Source: Helianthus annuus (Eukaryota > Streptophyta > Magnoliopsida > Asterales > Asteraceae). Taken from it: a DNA stretch of 64,000 bases. Of this stretch, positions 1 to 11,485 are shown piece after piece. Within the stretch, counting starts at the first letter, position 1; each line of letters starts with the position of its first letter. Made by a program: the position numbers and the translations under genes. The notes beneath the pieces are model-generated. The model did not search any database, was not told the DNA's origin, and worked only from the letters and a program-made list of their open reading frames with translations. Location: the NCBI RefSeq assembly GCF_002127325.2, contig NC_035436.2, positions 18,610,205 to 18,674,204 on the forward strand. The letters run 5' to 3'.

Positions 1-1088
1 CAATCCTGCTTGAAGTGGCCTTCAGCACCACACTGAAAGCATCCCCTGTTGCCTCGCTATTGCTGCTGCTGTTGGTTTTGAGGAGCTGGTGGTTGTTGTT
101 GGTTCTGATTTGCAAGTCGTGAGCTCCTGCAATCTTTAGCTTCGTGCCCTATCTTGAGACATCTCTGACAGCGGCCCTTGCGGCACTGACCACTGTGGTG
201 TCTGTTGCACCTGTTACATAGTGGGTGAATTCCCCGATATCCACCCTGCCCCTGACCACCAGAAGTTTGCTGACCCGGGCTCTGGTAATCACTATTCTTG
301 CGCTGCTGCTGTGCTTGAGACTGAACGGTAGCTGAACCCTTGCTGGAATCCCCATCCCATTTCCGCTTGTTGTCATTGGGGTTAGCAGGAGTAGCAGAAG
401 TGGTAGCAGTAGCACTGATGCGCTAAGGCAGCCTGTTCTGTTCCACTGCCTGATCTGTGAGGCGATGAGCAAGACGCTGAATATCCTGAATATTATTAAG
501 GTTAGCCGATGTCACGTGGCTCTGAATTTCTGGCGCTAGCCCCTTGAGGTACAACTCAATGCGCTTGACTGGAGGGTCCACCATGGTTGGACACAAGATG
601 GCCAGCTCGTTTGACCGCTTTGTATAAGCTTCAATTTCCGACCCTGTCATTTTCAGATGATATAGCTCCACCTCCAACTTGTGGATGTCATCACGTGTGC
701 AGTATTCTCGCTTGATCAGTTCCTTGAAATCGTTCCAAGGGGTGGCGTTAGCAGCTGCCAACCCTAATAACTGAACTTGCACGTTCCACCAAGTCAGCGC
801 AATTCCTTCTAAAGTACTAGTGGCGTATTTCACCCTGCGAGCCTCAGGGCATTCACACATTTCAAACACCGACTCGAGCTTCTCAAACCAGTGGAGGAGT
901 CCCACTGCTCCTTCAGTGCCACTAAATGTGCTTGGACGACAGTCCATGAAGTTCTTGAAAGTGCAAACAGGTTGCTGAGCGTGTTGACCTCCTGCCTGTG
1001 CGGCTGCAAGTGCCGCAACAACTTGTTCGTTAATGAGAGCCGTCAACTGGGCTTGTGTCATGTTAATACGTCCAGACATGATCTTCAT
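1..1088 (-). pseudogene. gag: gag of gypsy element A (truncated by window, one nonsense codon)
   Basis: The reading frame starts at the ATG at 1088 (MKIM; a second ATG is at 1079) and runs off the window. It encodes a Ty3/gypsy capsid domain: the region around ALTWWNVQ, NDFKELI and [10 protein letters not shown] is characteristic. A Cys/His-rich nucleocapsid follows, with [26 protein letters not shown] and the start of a third knuckle near position 20. A TAG at 425-423 interrupts the frame between capsid and nucleocapsid, and the same frame is open on both sides. Unlike the other gag copies here, this one has no intron: exon 1 and exon 2 sequences are fused exactly at the junction near 995 (GCAGGAG then GTCAACAC). 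Confidence 0.88.
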
Positions 1089-1380
1089 GGTAAAGGTAAC
1101 ATAAGTGAGAGAGGTTCGCGAAAAATGCGATGACAGAAAAGAGTAAGCACACAAGTGTTCTCAAGCAATAGTGGTTATGTGTATCTAAGCATACCCTGAG
1201 CAAAGTTCTATGTAATCTAGCAAGTAGGCAATATAAAACATAAACCATATTACCTAGAATGTTGAGTCTTGCACGTGGAGCGAAGCGTCGTTGTGGATCG
1301 TAGAGAGCACTGTTCTGGTTATAGTCTGGTTTTAATAAAAACGTTTTCCCCTTATTAAAACCAAGTTCTCTATAACCAAT

Positions 1381-1393
1381 GGCTCTGATACCA
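1381..1393 (-). other. primer-binding site of element A (Met-tRNA)
   Basis: The minus strand reads TGGTATCAGAGCC, complementary to the 3' end of initiator Met-tRNA. It lies three bases inside the LTR boundary at 1397 and fixes the element's orientation as minus. Confidence 0.9.
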
Positions 1394-1804
1394 ATTTGTC
1401 ACACCCCCAAAAAATCCACACACGGAGCACCACCGCTTGGAGGCGTGACATGACTAGGATCAAGCCACCAATCATATTGAACATAGCATATAATTAAAGT
1501 AACTCATCAATACGAAGGGTGTTCCAAAAACCAAACATAAGTAATTGTATAGCGGAAGCATAAATGTAAACCCAATGTAAGTAATAAGTTCAAATGTTTA
1601 AATGTTTTAGCATGGCATCCACGATCCATGTCCCACAACGACTGCGCCTCCCGTGCAAGCTCCATGCATGCCTAAGGTCCTGCAAGGCATGTAACAGAGA
1701 GTCAACAACAAAGTTGAGCGAGTTCACAGTTGGTTGTTCAGTGATCGTAATAGTATAGTAGGCCGTATGTTCGCTTAGTCAATCATGTTTCGTATGCATT
1801 TGTA

Positions 1805-1992
1805 TCGCAGCCCTCTAGGCATGTGTGCAAAGATTAGTGGGAGTTTCCCAAGTATTCTAGACTAGGTATATTTGTATCGCAGCCCACCCGGCATGTGTGC
1901 GAAGTTTAGTGTATGGTTCGCAGCCATTCCAGGCATGTGTGCGAAGATTGGTTCTATTATCGCAGCCATTCCCGTCGTGTGTGCGAAGAGAA
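1805..1992 (-). repeat. stem-loop repeat units in LTR A
   Basis: Four units of roughly 45-70 bp each contain CGCAGCC, a short loop, then GGCATGTGTGCG. CGCA/TGCG and GCC/GGC can pair as a two-step stem. The position relative to the TATA-like site matches the stem-loop arrays in LTRs B and C, although the sequence is different. Confidence 0.6.
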
Positions 1993-2416
1993 GTATTTGT
2001 ATCACTAGTCTAGCAGTATTTATCAATAACCTTCCTCTCGTGAGGCCTAAAGTACGTAATCCCGATAATGTCTTAAGTATAAGAAATCTTCCAAACCCAC
2101 TCCCAACCCTGGGAACCCCATGCCTTGTTAAGAGTGTGAACTCACCTTGGTTTGCTCGGCAGATACACAAAAGGTCACTTGAGTCACTTGTGGTCAACCA
2201 CGTCCTAACATGGTTACCATACAGTCAGGTCTAGGTTTACGTAATGCATGTATGGTTTTCTACACGTATACTAACAGGTTACATGATCATGGCATGCACA
2301 AGTAATCATGGCAGTTCAACAGTAGAAATCACGTAAACAAACAAAGTCCAAGTATGCGGCCCAAATGGTTGGGCTCGTAAAAGTGTGCAAGTCCAAAACA
2401 GTGTGCACGTGTACAT

Positions 2417-2625
2417 GGTCTCGAGTCGAGACTAGAGATCTCCAGTCGAGACTAGGCGGTCTCGAGTGGAAGTCTTGGTGTTCTCGAGTCGCAACTAAGA
2501 AGGTCTCGAGTCACAACCGAACCCGCAACCATGGTCTCGAGTTATGCTGTTTGTGCTGAAGATGTGTGGTCTCGAGTCGAGACTATGAGTTCTCGACTCG
2601 CAACCCGTATCGAGACCATGAATGT
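2417..2625. repeat. CTCGAGTC motif cluster upstream of TATA-like site, LTR A
   Basis: About ten occurrences of a TCGAGTC / GACTCGA core, several as the palindrome CTCGAG, fall in about 210 bp. They are spaced 20-35 bp apart and separated by unrelated sequence. On the minus strand the cluster lies 150-360 bp upstream of the TATA-like GTATAC at 2266-2271. One or two further copies lie near 3340. Confidence 0.75.
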
Positions 2626-3058
2626 AACAGATTTCCTGATTTGCAGCTCATTATCTTCGTAACATTAGCAAACCAATTTGGCAGTTTCAATTCAGATCAA
2701 GCAACATTCAATCAATCATATTCATACCACCGTAATCATCATCAATTCAAGAACACACTAATCAATATCATATGAACCTACAACCGTGATCATCCGACTA
2801 ACGAACTCAAAGACTAACATGAAATCCTCAATCATGATCTAAGCAAGAACAATCAATCCATTATCATGTGGAACATACAATCGGATCGTTAAACCAGCAA
2901 ATTCTAAACTAGCATGCACCCTAGTTTATGTGTACCTCAAATCTATTAACATGTTTTTCAATCCGTTCGAGTTATATAAACACTATCCAATATATATATA
3001 CATGAACCGATTTCAAGCACATCAACATTAACAGTTTATAACACCATCATCATGTAGA

Positions 3059-3060
<2 letters not shown>

Positions 3061-3102
<42 letters not shown>
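3061..3102. repeat. (AT)n microsatellite
   Basis: An uninterrupted run of about 21 AT dinucleotides inside LTR A. Confidence 0.97.
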
Positions 3103-3104
<2 letters not shown>

Positions 3105-3546
3105 CAACATCATGTATAATACCACCAACCATAAACACTAACCGGATTAGAGGATGCAACAAGAGTTAATCCTGTTAATCCGAGAGCTGGTGGGATCGCC
3201 GGTTTCGAGAGAGAGAGAAAAGTGTAGGGTTTGTATGTATTCTTGTTTTGCAAGATATGGGAAAACTAAACCTCCCTAAGGGTTTCATGTATGCGTAATG
3301 GGTGAGTGGGCCGAACCCAATCATCGGGCTGCCCTTGTTCTCGAGTCGGGTAAATGGTTTGCGAGTGGGGTTGGGCCGAGAGAAAGATGTGCGGTCAAGA
3401 ACAAAGTGTGCGGCCCAAATTTGATAACACGTAACATAATAAAAATTCATAACATTCAACGCAATCATGCACATCAACTAGTCATGCAACGTTCATACAA
3501 GTTACATCAAAGCACAAAGGAAGGTTCTAGAATACGGGTTGTCACA

Positions 3547-4355
3547 TAGTAGCTCTCTCTCTAGAAATGTGCATACACTATTGAGGAATAGCTAGGGTTT
3601 ATGAGAGGTTGCACGAAGCTGATCACCCAGATCCATTCTCACTGAGATGAATGAATGTGATGGATTCCCAATTCTAACCTATACACCCATATATATAGGT
3701 TAGGGCAAAACCCTAAGTCCTGACAATGCATATCCACAATATCCACAAATTCGGACAACACAGTACATAACTTTATCCGAGTTTGTCAACTCATAAGTTC
3801 GGACCCTTTAGACTCACTTCCATCCGAATTTAATCAATAACGTTGACCTGGGCTTTAACTTTATTATATAGAACTGATAAAGCATAGTTACCAGCAGGAG
3901 CTGCACTTACAATTAGGGTTCTTAATGATGTGTAAAAAATGGGGAAATATGTGTTGGTGGTGACAGGTGTGGGTGGTGGTGGCTGACAGTGGCGGTGGTG
4001 GTGGGTGGTGATATGTGGGGGCAGTGCTTGCTAATGGTGGTAGTGGCGATGGAGAACTGATGTGGGGGAGTGAGAGGGGTATAGAAGAGAGAGAGGTGTA
4101 TTCATATGTATTATATATTATTTTTAATTTAATTTTGTTTTATTTATTAAAATATAAAAAATGAGTTAAAAAGACTATAATACCCATGTGTTTTCTGATT
4201 TAACCGGAAAAATTATCTGGGTTAGGGCTAAAGGACATAACGTGTAGGATTTGAAAAAATTAAGTACAAATCTCATCAATTTTAAAAACAAATGACAACG
4301 TCTGAAATGTGGTATAAAGATAAAGGACAAAACTTTCAATTCACTCTATTAAATT
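3547..4355 (+). mobile_element. LTR fragment and MULE right end (copy 1 of 46361-47165)
   Basis: 3547-3911 matches the right part of the small LTR at 46153-46724. 3912-4346 matches the right terminal region of the MULE-like element ending at 47156, and is followed by the same 9-bp target sequence TATTAAATT (4347-4355). It includes a GGTGG-rich subterminal segment (about 3950-4050). No coding potential is supported. Confidence 0.82.
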
Positions 4356-4388
4356 TTTGCATTATAAATTTATTACATTTATATTCAA

Positions 4389-6193
4389 CCTTCTTAACAC
4401 GCATCTCAAGTATCTTCTCACGATCTGCCAATCTCTTATTCTCAACCAACACTGCATCAACCTTCTTTTCCACATTCTTTACTTGTGCAACATTCGCAAA
4501 GTCAAAATCTCCAATTTCTTCAAGAGAAATACCTTCTGGTGGAATATTTGGAAACATTTTGTAACCAAAAGAACTAGGTGTGGGTTGAACATGTGGTTGT
4601 GAAGTTGGTGGTGTTTGGAAGATTTGTTGTGAAGTAAGAATAGGTTGTTCTTGGAATGTTGTTTGATGTGGTGGTGTAAAATGTAGTGGTGATTGATGTA
4701 ATGGTGATTGGATAGGTGATGGTTGTCTTGGTGGTGATTGATGTGGTGATTTTGGTGGTGATGGTTCAGGTGGTGGTGAAGGTGGTGGTGTAGGTTGTTT
4801 TGTTTTTGGTGTACGTTTTGGCAGCCTAAGAGTCAACTTTTGTCTCGCTGCTCATGGAGATGCAATACTCTTTCTAGCACTTGCTTTCTTTCTACCACCA
4901 GACGGAGGCATCTGAGATTCTATCACATGCTTAGGCGACGGAACATACAAAACATCATCTTTCTCCTCTCTCCTCTTTCTTTTCAGCTGCTTTTCTTTTG
5001 CAGTCTCAGCTTGAATTCTCTTTGCACGCTCTGTTTCGTCAATTTCTTCATCAGACGAACTTGATGAGCTTTTATCACCTTCGTCACCTTCTTTCTCACC
5101 AGCTTCCTTTTCTTTCTCAGCATTAAAAGCATTAAGAGACTTAAGTAAATTTGCAGAATCAGGAGATAAACCAACATCTCCTTCAACATTCACTTCAGTT
5201 TCAGTTTCAGTTTCAGCTTCAGCTTCAGCTTCTGCTTCTGGTTCTTCTTTATCTGATTCATCGACAAGCAAAGTCTCAACTGTTTTCTTTCGACGTTTCT
5301 TAGGTTGAGATGAAGAACCTTCTTCAGTTTGTACTTTCGGAGTTGCTTTCTTGCTTTTCTTCTTTTTCTCTTCTTTTAAGAACCATTCGTTGTGAGATTC
5401 TCTGAAATTTTTAAGAACTTTCAGCTCATCAGCATAACTCTTTTCTTTCATTTCTGCTTCATTCCTCCAGTGTGATGATTGACTGGATCTGGATCTTGAT
5501 AATTCTTGTCTTTGATGAAGCCAAAGAATTCAACTTTTGACGATGGCTCTGGATGATTTGGATGATATCTAGCCAACTGCTTCAAAGATTCATTATCCAT
5601 GTGATATAAAATCAACAAATCATTCTTGTCGTCTCTTTCCAACTGAGGATAAGCATGATCTAACATCATCTGGATAAAACGTGGATACACCCAAGTCTTG
5701 CTCTCTATGGTTGTATTCTCAACCAAATAATGAAACACAATCTTCGAAAAGTTATACTTCTTGTTAAGCACTAGAGCTGTCACCATGTTCATTTGGTAAT
5801 CTCTCCTCACATCGTAACCCCCTTTCCTGTGACTGAGAGCGAGTACAACAGAATGAATCAGAAACTTGTACAACCTTGGAAAACATTCTTTCAAATAATT
5901 TGATCTGTTCAGATCACCGTTGTAACCCATCCTTAACATACACGGAACTTCGTTGGAGAGTTCTCATCATCCGGAAAATTCATCACCTCTCTTACAAGCT
6001 GTTCAGTGATAATAATTGGTTCGTCTTTTCCATTCACCCTCACAACTGAATTAATTGTCTTGTTTGCTTCATCATAAGTTGCCTTCTCCCAAAAACGCTT
6101 AATATGAGATCTGAACACCAAACGTTGATCCGATAATGCTTTCTGTATTGGCAATCTCTCCATAAACTCCAGAATTCCTGTAAATCCAGCCAT
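4389..6193 (-). pseudogene. E1 env-position retroelement protein, copy 1 (truncated)
   Basis: The start ATG is at 6193 (MAGFTGILEF). The N-terminal globular region includes FRSHIKRFWEKA, a conserved stretch near YKFLIHSVVLALSHRKGG, and WVYPRFIQMMLDHAYPQL. Next come a long Glu/Lys/Ser-rich acidic-basic region, a proline-rich segment, and the start of a coiled coil. It is broken by a 19-bp deletion near 5940, a 1-bp shift near 5470 and a stop at about 4850. The distal half is lost: the frame runs into transposon sequence at the ATTCAA junction (4383-4388). A consensus-like 3' splice site (TTTTTGCAG) lies upstream at 6260-6261. I do not know a function; position and partner E2 suggest a Sirevirus env-position protein. 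Confidence 0.75.
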
Positions 6194-6261
6194 TTTTGGA
6201 ATCTTTTTATCAGAAACACAACAAGTGTTGTGCAGTGGATCAAACAGTACGTTCGAAGTCT

Positions 6262-8385
6262 GCAAAAACACAACACACAAACAGATTCAACACTTAGAAA
6301 AATTTCAAACTCATAACAGAATTTCAAACGAAATTACACATTCCATGCGGAAATACATCTTAAACGAAATTACATCTACTAACTAAATTAGCTCATGCGG
6401 AATCATATGTACAAACGAAATCACACTCATGCGGAAATACATCTCAAACGGAATTATACTTCAAACGATATTAGTGATTTGAAACGAAATTAACCAAAAT
6501 CAAGATTTATGAACGGATGATTCAATTGATGACATGGGTTTGTTCTATTATGAATTCCGAGCACCATGATGTGTTTTTTATTCATTTTCAACCACTGAAA
6601 TGTCCTAGATCTAAGTTCAAACATCCTGAATCGCCGACAACCCTTAAATCAGTTAAATTGAAACCCTAATCACAATCTATGTCACAATCCAAGTACAAGG
6701 GTATATTATTTAGTTATTAAACATCATAAGTAAAACCTAGATCTAAGATTTTTCAACTGTTTATCACCGTTCAAACGAAATCAGACAAATCCGGTCAAAT
6801 AAACACAGATCTCTCACCTTTCCCATGATAATAGTTGAACCAGCCAACTAGAATCAGAAATCTATCAACAATCGGACAGTATAACGGCTAGAAAACGATG
6901 ATTTTCTGATATCGTTTGAAATCTCCTTCGACAGCACTTTGAAACAGAATTACAGAAATAATGATTTCAAACGGAATTATGTCACTATTTATAGACCGAG
7001 TAACTCCGCGTGGAATTACCTTTGATGACCTTTCACGTGAAATTACTTTCAAACAGAAACATGGCTCACGAGGAATTAAGCTTTCAAGCGGTATTACCTT
7101 TCAAGCGGAATTAATGTTTCAAACGAAATTATTTTTAAACTTTTTCAAATTTCCAACTTTTTGAGAATTTACCAACACACCCAGTTAACCAAGTCCAAAT
7201 TAATGACCCTGGTCAACTGTTTAGCCTGCCAAGGCCAGGTTAATGACCTTGGCTGACCAGTTTGTGAAGATGCTGATTTTTGAAACAAATTTTAAGTTCA
7301 AGTTAATGAACTTCTGAACTTTCAAGCAATTTCCAATCACTTTTTCAATCTTCTGCTTACCCACCCCTCATGATCCAGACATGTTCTGCACATAAGACTT
7401 TGATCATCTGATACCCAACGTCTGTTGTTGAAAATAAGATGAAATGAAAATCATTTTGGATTATGAATATAATAAGCAGTAAACTGTACACACAATATTT
7501 TTGTGAGCGTGTTAGGGGATCATATTAGCTTCCGACAAGATACCAGTACTGTTAAGCTTAAATTTCATACACAGCATTAAACAATTTGCTTTGATTGTCG
7601 ATATACTGATCCTCTTAAATTCTCACACAATTTTCAATCTATTCCGGATACGAATTAAGTGTCTTAAGATCTTGACTTTTACGCGTGTACCACCTCAGAA
7701 TATACTCCCGTATCCAGATCACTATATTCAGTCTTACAGGTGAGTGCACACAAATGATATCTGTAATTGGGTGAATGCGAAACCATGAGAGCTCAGGTCA
7801 GAACTTTCGTTCAGCAAAGAGATGATGGCTCGACTTTCGGTGGGTTCCCTTTAGGGAATCTTTTTTACAACAGCACATGATTAGCATTTTGCAATGTTTC
7901 ATCATTTTTTATGCTGAGGGGAGGCTTTATGAGTAAAGCTTGTGCAGAGTATTATACGAGGACTAGGCTATTGTTTCCGCAAAATCAGAAGTCCTGGTAT
8001 AATACCCCAGATATCATCACGTACAAAGACCTAGTATGTCAGAAATAGGACCTTTCAAATGAGATTTTATGGGTTACCTATATATCCTGGGGTTACCTAT
8101 ATATCCTGGAGATGTTCCCCACATAAAAGCAAGTTATTATTTTTGTTTATATCCCAAACAAATCTACTAAATGTGCAAAAATCTATCGACACATCATTTG
8201 CAAGACTGTTTAACACATTTTATCTTTACAATTCTTTAGCGTACTGCATCTATCTAGCTAATGTACTATCATTTCCCCTTTTTACACAAACTCTTTTTCA
8301 GTTTTACAATGTTTTTAGATTTTTCAAATTTTCTATTGTATTTGGATTTTGAAATTTTATCATGTTTTTGTATTTTTCTGCAAAC
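6262..8385 (-). other. non-coding Sirevirus-like post-pol region upstream of E1, copy 1
   Basis: No gene is supported in this stretch. Read on the minus strand its start (near 8380) resembles the sequence just after pol in the copia element at 37.93-38.1 kb. Both have an A-rich run, then AATGATAGTACAT. Later parts (about 7690-7750) share TACTCACC-GTAAGA and GATACGGGA with about 38630-38680. It therefore represents the segment between pol and the env-position gene of a Sirevirus-like element whose pol is missing. A 25-bp tandem duplication lies near 8068-8110; copy 2 has one unit. Confidence 0.65.
6330..7140. repeat. AAACGAAATTA / CGGAATTAC motif cluster upstream of E1
   Basis: About 17 variants of AAACG(A/G)AATTA, GCGGAAATAC and AATTCCGCGTGGAATTA occur in two groups (6330-6500 and 6770-7140). 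The same motif family occurs just upstream of the TATA box in the matching 3' LTR (49972-50068). The cluster is shared by the second copy (54090-54900). Confidence 0.75.
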
Positions 8386-10447
8386 TTTCTTCTTCACAAA
8401 CAATACTGGAGCTCCCCAAGGCGACGAGCTAGGACGAATAAAACCTTTATCCAAAAGTTCTTGCAATGGTTTGGACAGTTCTTCCAGTTCGGTTGGAGCT
8501 AAGCGATAAGGTGCTCGAGCTATGGGCGCTGCTCCAGGGGCTAGCTCGATCTGGAATTCGACCTGACGATGAGGCGGTAGCCCATGTAAATCTTCAGGAA
8601 ACACTTAAGGAAAGTCATGTACTACAGGAATATCCTCTAATCTCTTCTCTTTCGTTGATGCGTCGGTAACAAGTGCTAAAATAGCGGTGTGGCCCTTTCG
8701 CAAACATTTCTGGGCCTTAAGAAAGGAGATGATGCCCACCACAGCACCACTCTTGTCGCCTTGAACGTCGAGAGGTTCTTGACCAGAACGGGGAATACAA
8801 AATATCTTTTCTTTGCATAGGATCTCTGCTTGCTGTTGGGATAACCAATCCATTCCGATGACGATGTCGAAACTACCCAGGACTATAGGAATGAGATCGA
8901 TAGAGAAGGTCTGACCAGCGAGGACAAGATTACAACCCTGAACTATGTGTGTGGCCTCTAGTCTTTTACCATTTGCTAACTCCACGACATGGTTGGTGTT
9001 CAAAAGTGTTGGGGTATGCTTGAGCATTTGACCAACTTTTAGGGACATATAACTGGTATCGGCACCTGAATCAAATAAAACAGTAACATAAAAGTCATCG
9101 AGAAGGAACTTACCCATCACCACATTAGGATCATTCCTTGCTTCACCCTGACCCAGCACGAACACTCGACCCCTAACACCGTTGTCATTATTGTTTCCCC
9201 CATTGTTGTGCACGTTATTGTTCCCGTTTCCTTGGTTGTGGTTCTGATTTTGAGTCTGATTTAACTGTGGGCAGTGTTTCTTGAAGTGACCTTCAGCGCC
9301 ACACTGAAAGCATCCTTTGTTTCCTTGTTGCCGTTGCTAATTCTGCGGTGCTTGCTGTTGCTGCTGACGATACTGGTTTGCAGGCCGGGAGCTCCTGCAA
9401 TCCTTGGCTTCATGACCCATCTTGAGACACCTCTGACAACGACCCTTGTTGCACTGACCACTATGGTGTCTGTTGCATCTATTGCACTTTGGGTGATTTC
9501 CTTGATATCCACCCTGCCCCTGACTACCAGAAGATTGCTGATTAGGACTCTGGTAGTCATCAGTCTTTCGCTGCTGTGCCTGGGACTGAACTGTAGTCGA
9601 ACCCTTGTTGGAATCTCCATCCCATTTTTGCTTGTTGTCACTAGGAATAGCAGAAGTTGTAGTAGTGGTGGTAGCACCGATACGCTTAGGCAGCTTGTTC
9701 TGATCCACTGCCTGGTCTGTGAGACGATGAGCAAGACGAGTAACATCCTGGATGGTAGCAAGGTTAGCAGAGGTCACATGGCTTTGAATCTTTGGCACTA
9801 AACCATAGAGGTACAACTCGATACGCTTGATGGGAGGATCCACCATAGTTGGACACAAGATGGTCAGCTCGTTTGACCTTTTCGTATACGCCTCTATCTC
9901 TGACCTTATCATCTTCAGGTTAAAGAACTCCACTTCCAACTTGTGGATGTCATCACGAGTGCAATATTCCCGCTTGATTAGTTCCTTGAAGTCGTTCCAT
10001 GGGGTGGCATTAGCAGCCGCCAACCCCAGCATCTGAACTTGCGCATTCCACCAAGTCAGCGCAATGCCTTCGAGAGTACTAGTGGCATATTTCACCCTAC
10101 GAGCCTTAGGGCATTCACACATCTCGAAGACCGATTCGAGCGTCTCGAACCAGTGGAGGAGTCCAATTGCACTTTCAGTGCCACTGAAAGTGCTAGGATG
10201 ACAGTACATAAAAGTCTTGAATGTGCATACAGGTGGCTGAGCGTTCTAACCTGTTGTGTATAAGAACAGGACAAGGTTAAACACAAGAGTTGGTTTATGA
10301 GGGTAGGATCTAAAGACCCTAGAGTGAGTTGCGACTGCAGGATATACCTCCTGCTTGAGCGGCTGCAAGTGCCGGAACAACTTGTTGGTTAATCAAAGCC
10401 GTCAACTGGGCTTGAGTCATGTTGACACGTCCACTCATGATCTTCAT
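8386..10447 (-). pseudogene. gag: gag-protease-RT start of gypsy fragment C1
   Basis: The ATG is at 10447 (MKIM). Exon 1 is 10348-10447, a 97-bp intron lies at 10251-10347, and the frame then continues to 8386. Domains are capsid, three Cys/His knuckles, aspartic protease ([10 protein letters not shown] near 9050), and the RT N-terminus up to FVKKK. In-frame stops lie at 10246-10248, about 9338-9340 and 8605-8607. Each looks like a C-to-T change of a glutamine codon compared with element B. No frameshift was seen. Beyond 8386 the frame reads into unrelated A-rich sequence. Confidence 0.88.
10251..10347 (-). other. gag intron (97 bp), fragment C1
   Basis: On the minus strand exon 1 ends GCAGGAG and the intron runs GTATATCC..ACAACAG. 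It contains an in-frame stop and is AT-rich. Element A has the flanking exon sequences joined exactly at this place, which is direct comparative evidence for the intron. Confidence 0.82.
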
Positions 10448-10734
10448 AACAAAAGGGAAACATGAGTGAGAGAGGTTCACGGAAGTGCGATGACAGAAGA
10501 GAGTAAGCACACATGTGTTTTCAAACAACAGTTGTTACGTTTATCTAAGCATACTATGAGCAAAGTTCTATGTAACTAACAAGTAGGCAATAAAACATAA
10601 ACCATATCACCTAGAAATGCGAGTCTTGCATGTGGAGCGAAGCTTCGTTGTGGATCGTTGAGCACTGTTCTGGTTATAGTCTAGTTTTATCCAAAAGTTT
10701 TCCCGTTTTTAAAACCAAGTTCACTATAACCAAT

Positions 10735-10747
10735 GGCTCTGATACCA
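10735..10747 (-). other. primer-binding site, fragment C1
   Basis: TGGTATCAGAGCC on the minus strand, Met-tRNA type, three bases inside the LTR boundary at 10751. Confidence 0.88.
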
Positions 10748-11235
10748 ATCTGTCACACCCCCAAAAATCCGCATGCGGAGTATCACCGCTTGGAGGCGTG
10801 ACTGACCAGGATCAAGCCACCAATCATATTGAACATTGTAAGAATAATTAAAGTTCAACCCATCAATACAAAAGGTGTTCAAATCAAAACATAGTTAAGT
10901 GTTTGGCGGAAGCATAAATGTGAAAACCCAAAACATAAGTATTAAGTTCGAAATGTTATAATGTTTTTAACATGGCATCCACTGTCCATGTTCCACAATG
11001 ACCGCGCCTCCCTGTGCAAGCTCCAGAAGTACCTACCGACCTGCAAGGCATGTAACAGAGTGTCAACAACAAAGTTGAGCAAGTTCACAGTTGATTGTTC
11101 AGTTATTGAGTTCTTTTCAGAAATTGTAAGTTCGTTTCATAACCATGCGTTACCCAGTACCCTTGTTTCCCAAACTTTTACAATAGTAAGTGGGGGCTTC
11201 CCATGTTGTATGTACTAGACTAGTTGTATCTATAG

Positions 11236-11485
11236 GTGACCTTCCCAATCCAAGGACAGTGGTATGTATGAGTTTACGTAGGTTTTACATAAGTGCCCTT
11301 CCCTATCCGAGGACAGTGGTACGTAGCAAGTACGTAGGTTTAGCGCTGGTGTCCTTCCCAATCCGAGGACAGTAGTACGTAGGTTTTACATAGGTTTTAA
11401 CACCGGTGTCCTTCCCAAACCGAGGACAATGGTCGTAGGTTTTACGTAGGTTTAGCACTGGCGTCCTTCCCACTCCGAGGACGGT
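11236..11485 (-). repeat. GTCCT..AGGAC stem-loop array, LTR C1
   Basis: Five units about 50-58 bp apart each contain GTCCTTCCCAATCCGAGGAC or a close variant. GTCCT pairs with AGGAC around a ten-base loop ending CCG. ACGTAGGTTTTA linkers separate them. On the minus strand the array lies downstream of the TATATATATA at 11683-11692, so it would be in the transcribed leader. Confidence 0.8.

Larger units (their letters stand above)
1..3546 (-). mobile_element. Ty3/gypsy (Tekay-like) element A, 5' part
   Basis: Read on the minus strand this is the 5' LTR (3546 to 1397), a Met-tRNA primer-binding site, and the start of gag running off the left window edge. The LTR begins and ends TG..CA, with outer end TTGTCACA at 3539-3546. 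The flanking bases TAGTA (3547-3551) would be one copy of the target duplication, but the other end lies outside the window. The insertion sits in sequence matching 46361 onward, so it entered copy 1 of the segmental duplication. The gag protein is close to that of intact element B, but the LTR is a different subfamily. Confidence 0.9.
1397..3546 (-). repeat. 5' LTR of element A (2150 bp)
   Basis: The LTR runs TGTCACACCC..GGTTGTCACA. On the minus strand its U3 part contains an (AT)n tract and a cluster of CTCGAG-type motifs (2417-2625). A TATA-like GTATAC follows at 2266-2271. Further along come four imperfect stem-loop units (1805-1992). The partner LTR is beyond the left edge, so age cannot be estimated. 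Confidence 0.88.

Noticed and set aside
9274..9801. 175-codon plus-strand ORF, also open at 56971-57498
   Set aside because: It is antisense to the gag nucleocapsid; its preservation in both copies follows from gag sequence and recent duplication. No start context or domain supports it.
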